A DNA stretch of 40,037 nt from Actinomycetota bacterium (GTDB lineage Bacteria > Actinomycetota > Acidimicrobiia > Acidimicrobiales > JAJPHE01), in the NCBI GenBank assembly GCA_027315345.1, contig DAHUYE010000102.1, positions 1-40,037 on the forward strand, written 5' to 3'. The notes beneath the pieces are model-generated. The model made no database searches. It saw only the letters and a list, made by a program, of their open reading frames with translations, and was not told where the DNA came from. The first letter of the stretch is position 1. Every line of letters starts with the position of its first letter. Of this stretch, positions 38,989-40,037 are shown piece by piece. Position numbers and translations under genes: made by a program.

Positions 38989-39297
38989 ATGGGAACCGTG
39001 GCAACCAAGAAGCCCCGACCCCGCCGCTCGTTCACCCCGGAGTTCAAGGCTGAGATCGTCGAGGCCTGCCGCCGGGGAGACCGGTCTATCGGCAAGGTGG
39101 CCGAGGACTTCGACCTGACCGAGACGGCGGTGCGGGCCTGGGTACGACAGGCAGAGATCGACGATGGCCAGCGGGATGGGCTGACCAGCGTGGAGCGGGA
39201 GGAGCTCTTCCGGCTGCGGCGGGAGAACCGCCGACTGCAGGCCGACGTCGACATCCTCAAGCGAGCCACAGCTTTCTTCGCGCAGGAGACCCGGTGA
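38989..39297 (+). CDS. IS3-family transposase OrfA
   Basis: The 102-residue protein from ATG 38989 (AAAGGA eight bases upstream; ATG 38980 is the alternative) has an N-terminal helix-turn-helix (RRSFTPEFKAEIVEACRRGD ... IGKVAEDFDLTETAVRAWV). A leucine-zipper helix (LFRLRRENRRLQADVDILKR) ends in ATAFFAQETR. OrfA binds the IS ends and regulates, or is fused by frameshift to, OrfB. Its TGA lies within the GTGA at 39294-39297, where the OrfB frame opens. Confidence 0.92.
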   Translation: MGTVATKKPRPRRSFTPEFKAEIVEACRRGDRSIGKVAEDFDLTETAVRAWVRQAEIDDGQRDGLTSVEREELFRLRRENRRLQADVDILKRATAFFAQETR

Positions 39298-39896
39298 AGA
39301 TGGACCCCTTCATCGAGGCGGAGGAAGTCGCAGGTCACAGCGTCAACCGGTGCTGTGAGCTGTTTGAGGTCTCCAAGTCCGCCTACTACCAGCGCAAGAA
39401 GGAGCTCCCCTCGGTGCGGGACCTGACCGACGCCGAGCTGCTCGAGAAGATCCGGGCCATCTGGATCGAGTCCGACCGCACCTACGGCTCACCCCGGGTC
39501 TACAACGCCCTCCTCAAGGCGGGTGAGCATGTCGGACGGCGCAGGGTGACCAGGCTGATGCGCCAGAACGGTCTGGAGGGACGCTGCAAGCGTCGCTGGC
39601 GGAAGACAACCGTCCAGGACCCCGACACCTTCGCCGCCGACCTGGACCTCATCCAGCGCCACTTCGGGCCCTGTGCGGTCCTCGACGCCCGCTACTGCGG
39701 CGACATCACCTATATCCCCACCTGGGAGGGCTTCGCCTATCTGGCCAGCGTCATCGACCTGGCCAGCCGGAGAGTGGTGGGCTGGGCTCTGGCCGACCAC
39801 ATGCGCACCGAGCTGGTCACCGACGCCCTGGAGATGGCCTTCGGCAACCGCCGACCGGGTCCGGGGGTCATCTTCCATGCCGACCGCGGGTCGCAA
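39294..39896 (+). pseudogene. IS3-family transposase OrfB, interrupted
   Basis: The frame opens at GTG 39294 overlapping the orfA stop. It reads the HTH_21-type N-terminus (VNRCCELFEVSKSAYYQRKK), RTYGSPRVYNALL and RRRVTRLMRQNGL. The integrase core follows with first Asp in CGDITYIPTWEG, DLASRRVVGWALADHM, and second Asp in HADRGSQ. Directly after DRGSQ the family sequence (normally YTS...) is replaced by unrelated codons without a stop up to the window end. The third catalytic residue (Glu) is missing, so the protein should be inactive. Translation may use a -1 frameshift or restart. Confidence 0.85.
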
Positions 39897-40037
39897 GGCG
39901 GATTCGACCGGTCGTCGCAACACCTCGATGACGGAGGCAAGCGATGGGAACAACCAAGCAGCAGAGGGCAACCTGGGCCCTCCGACCCAAGATCTACTCG
40001 CCGGGCGCGCCAACACGGTGGACCCGGGAGCAACGTC
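39897..40037 (+). mobile_element. Start of a second insertion sequence inside IS3 orfB (possibly IS30-like)
   Basis: New sequence begins within or just after the TCGCAA of the DRGSQ codons. Its first part holds the perfect palindrome CGACCGGTCG (39905-39914) and GTCGTCGCAACACC, reminiscent of IS30-family ends, followed by a Shine-Dalgarno and a start codon within 50 bases, as in compact ISs. Only 141 bases are in the window, so the family is a guess. Confidence 0.45.
39944..40037 (+). CDS. N-terminus of a probable transposase (partial)
   Basis: ATG 39944 follows GGAGG by six bases and opens a frame to the window end, reading GTTKQQRATWALRPKIYSPG, then APTRWTREQR. Basic, short lead-ins of this kind before a helix-turn-helix are common in IS30-family transposases. 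Its position just inside the new element end supports a transposase. There are too few residues for certainty. Confidence 0.4.
   Translation, partial: MGTTKQQRATWALRPKIYSPGAPTRWTREQR

Larger units (their letters stand above)
38941..39896 (+). mobile_element. IS3-family insertion sequence, interrupted near its 3' end
   Basis: The classic two-frame layout is present: orfA with a helix-turn-helix and leucine zipper, then orfB with the integrase core in the -1 frame. The left end is taken at TGACGGACATCC, since IS3 ends often begin with TGA. The right part is missing because orfB is broken at DRGSQ by a second element. The right end is therefore outside the window, or lost. Confidence 0.75.

Overview
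The window is high-GC, densely packed DNA from an actinobacterium. The host backbone runs in one direction from ruvC to pilC. The actinobacterial reading rests on four things: a LexA box of the CGAAC-N4-GTTCG type, several apparently leaderless promoters, a DUF2510 protein and a WhiB-family fragment. A secreted protein made of GYW...DGGIFTFGDA repeats points towards the Acidimicrobiia, because such repeat proteins are common there. That class-level placement is inference.

Region 1 (1-20613) is core chromosome with tightly overlapping genes: the tail of a probable yebC, ruvC-ruvA-ruvB (Holliday junction processing), queA-tgt (queuosine), yajC-secD-secF (protein export), apt, rel (bifunctional (p)ppGpp enzyme), hisS, aspS, rarA, two small membrane proteins, alaS, ruvX, mltG and aroE. 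Many junctions are 4-base GTGA/ATGA overlaps, so they should be translationally coupled. A LexA box covers the -10 boundary and start codon of ruvC, which suggests SOS control of ruvCAB. Several genes have a TANNNT box 6-8 bases before the start codon, as expected for leaderless mRNAs.

Region 2 (20597-24757) is a type IV pilus motor operon, pilB-pilT-pilC. It is preceded by a GTTT-N11-GCCGATAA element that resembles a sigma-28/WhiG promoter. No pilin, prepilin peptidase or pilMNO genes follow. The locus stops at pilC, where mobile DNA begins.

Region 3 (24758-34104) is accessory DNA: a block of CTTGKCAGT repeats, an IS256-family element with 32-33 bp ends, and a two-gene minus-strand unit. 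That unit is a DUF2130 nuclease-like protein overlapping a TniQ-like protein that lacks its usual N-terminal half. Divergent from it is a two-gene operon of unknown function. A VKOR disulfide-forming protein, a decayed redoxin-like lipoprotein, and two membrane proteins sharing an N-terminal module follow.

Region 4 (34105-36553) is mostly gene debris around one intact PAS/HD-GYP c-di-GMP phosphodiesterase gene. The debris includes a truncated second copy of its PAS domain joined to the tail of a WhiB-family gene, two copies of a DGAGR-containing fragment, and a 5'-truncated lysine-rich gene.

Region 5 (36554-40037) holds a secreted six-repeat protein, an unknown 225-residue protein whose stop codon coincides with the probable left end of an IS3-family element, and the IS3 element itself. 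Another insertion sequence, probably IS30-like, interrupts the IS3 orfB at its DRGSQ motif and runs off the window.

No tRNA, rRNA or CRISPR array was seen. Most novelty lies in the DUF2130/TniQ-like pair with its divergent partners, the promoter motif shared by pilB and the HD-GYP genes, and the start-sequestering hairpins of the two transposase genes.
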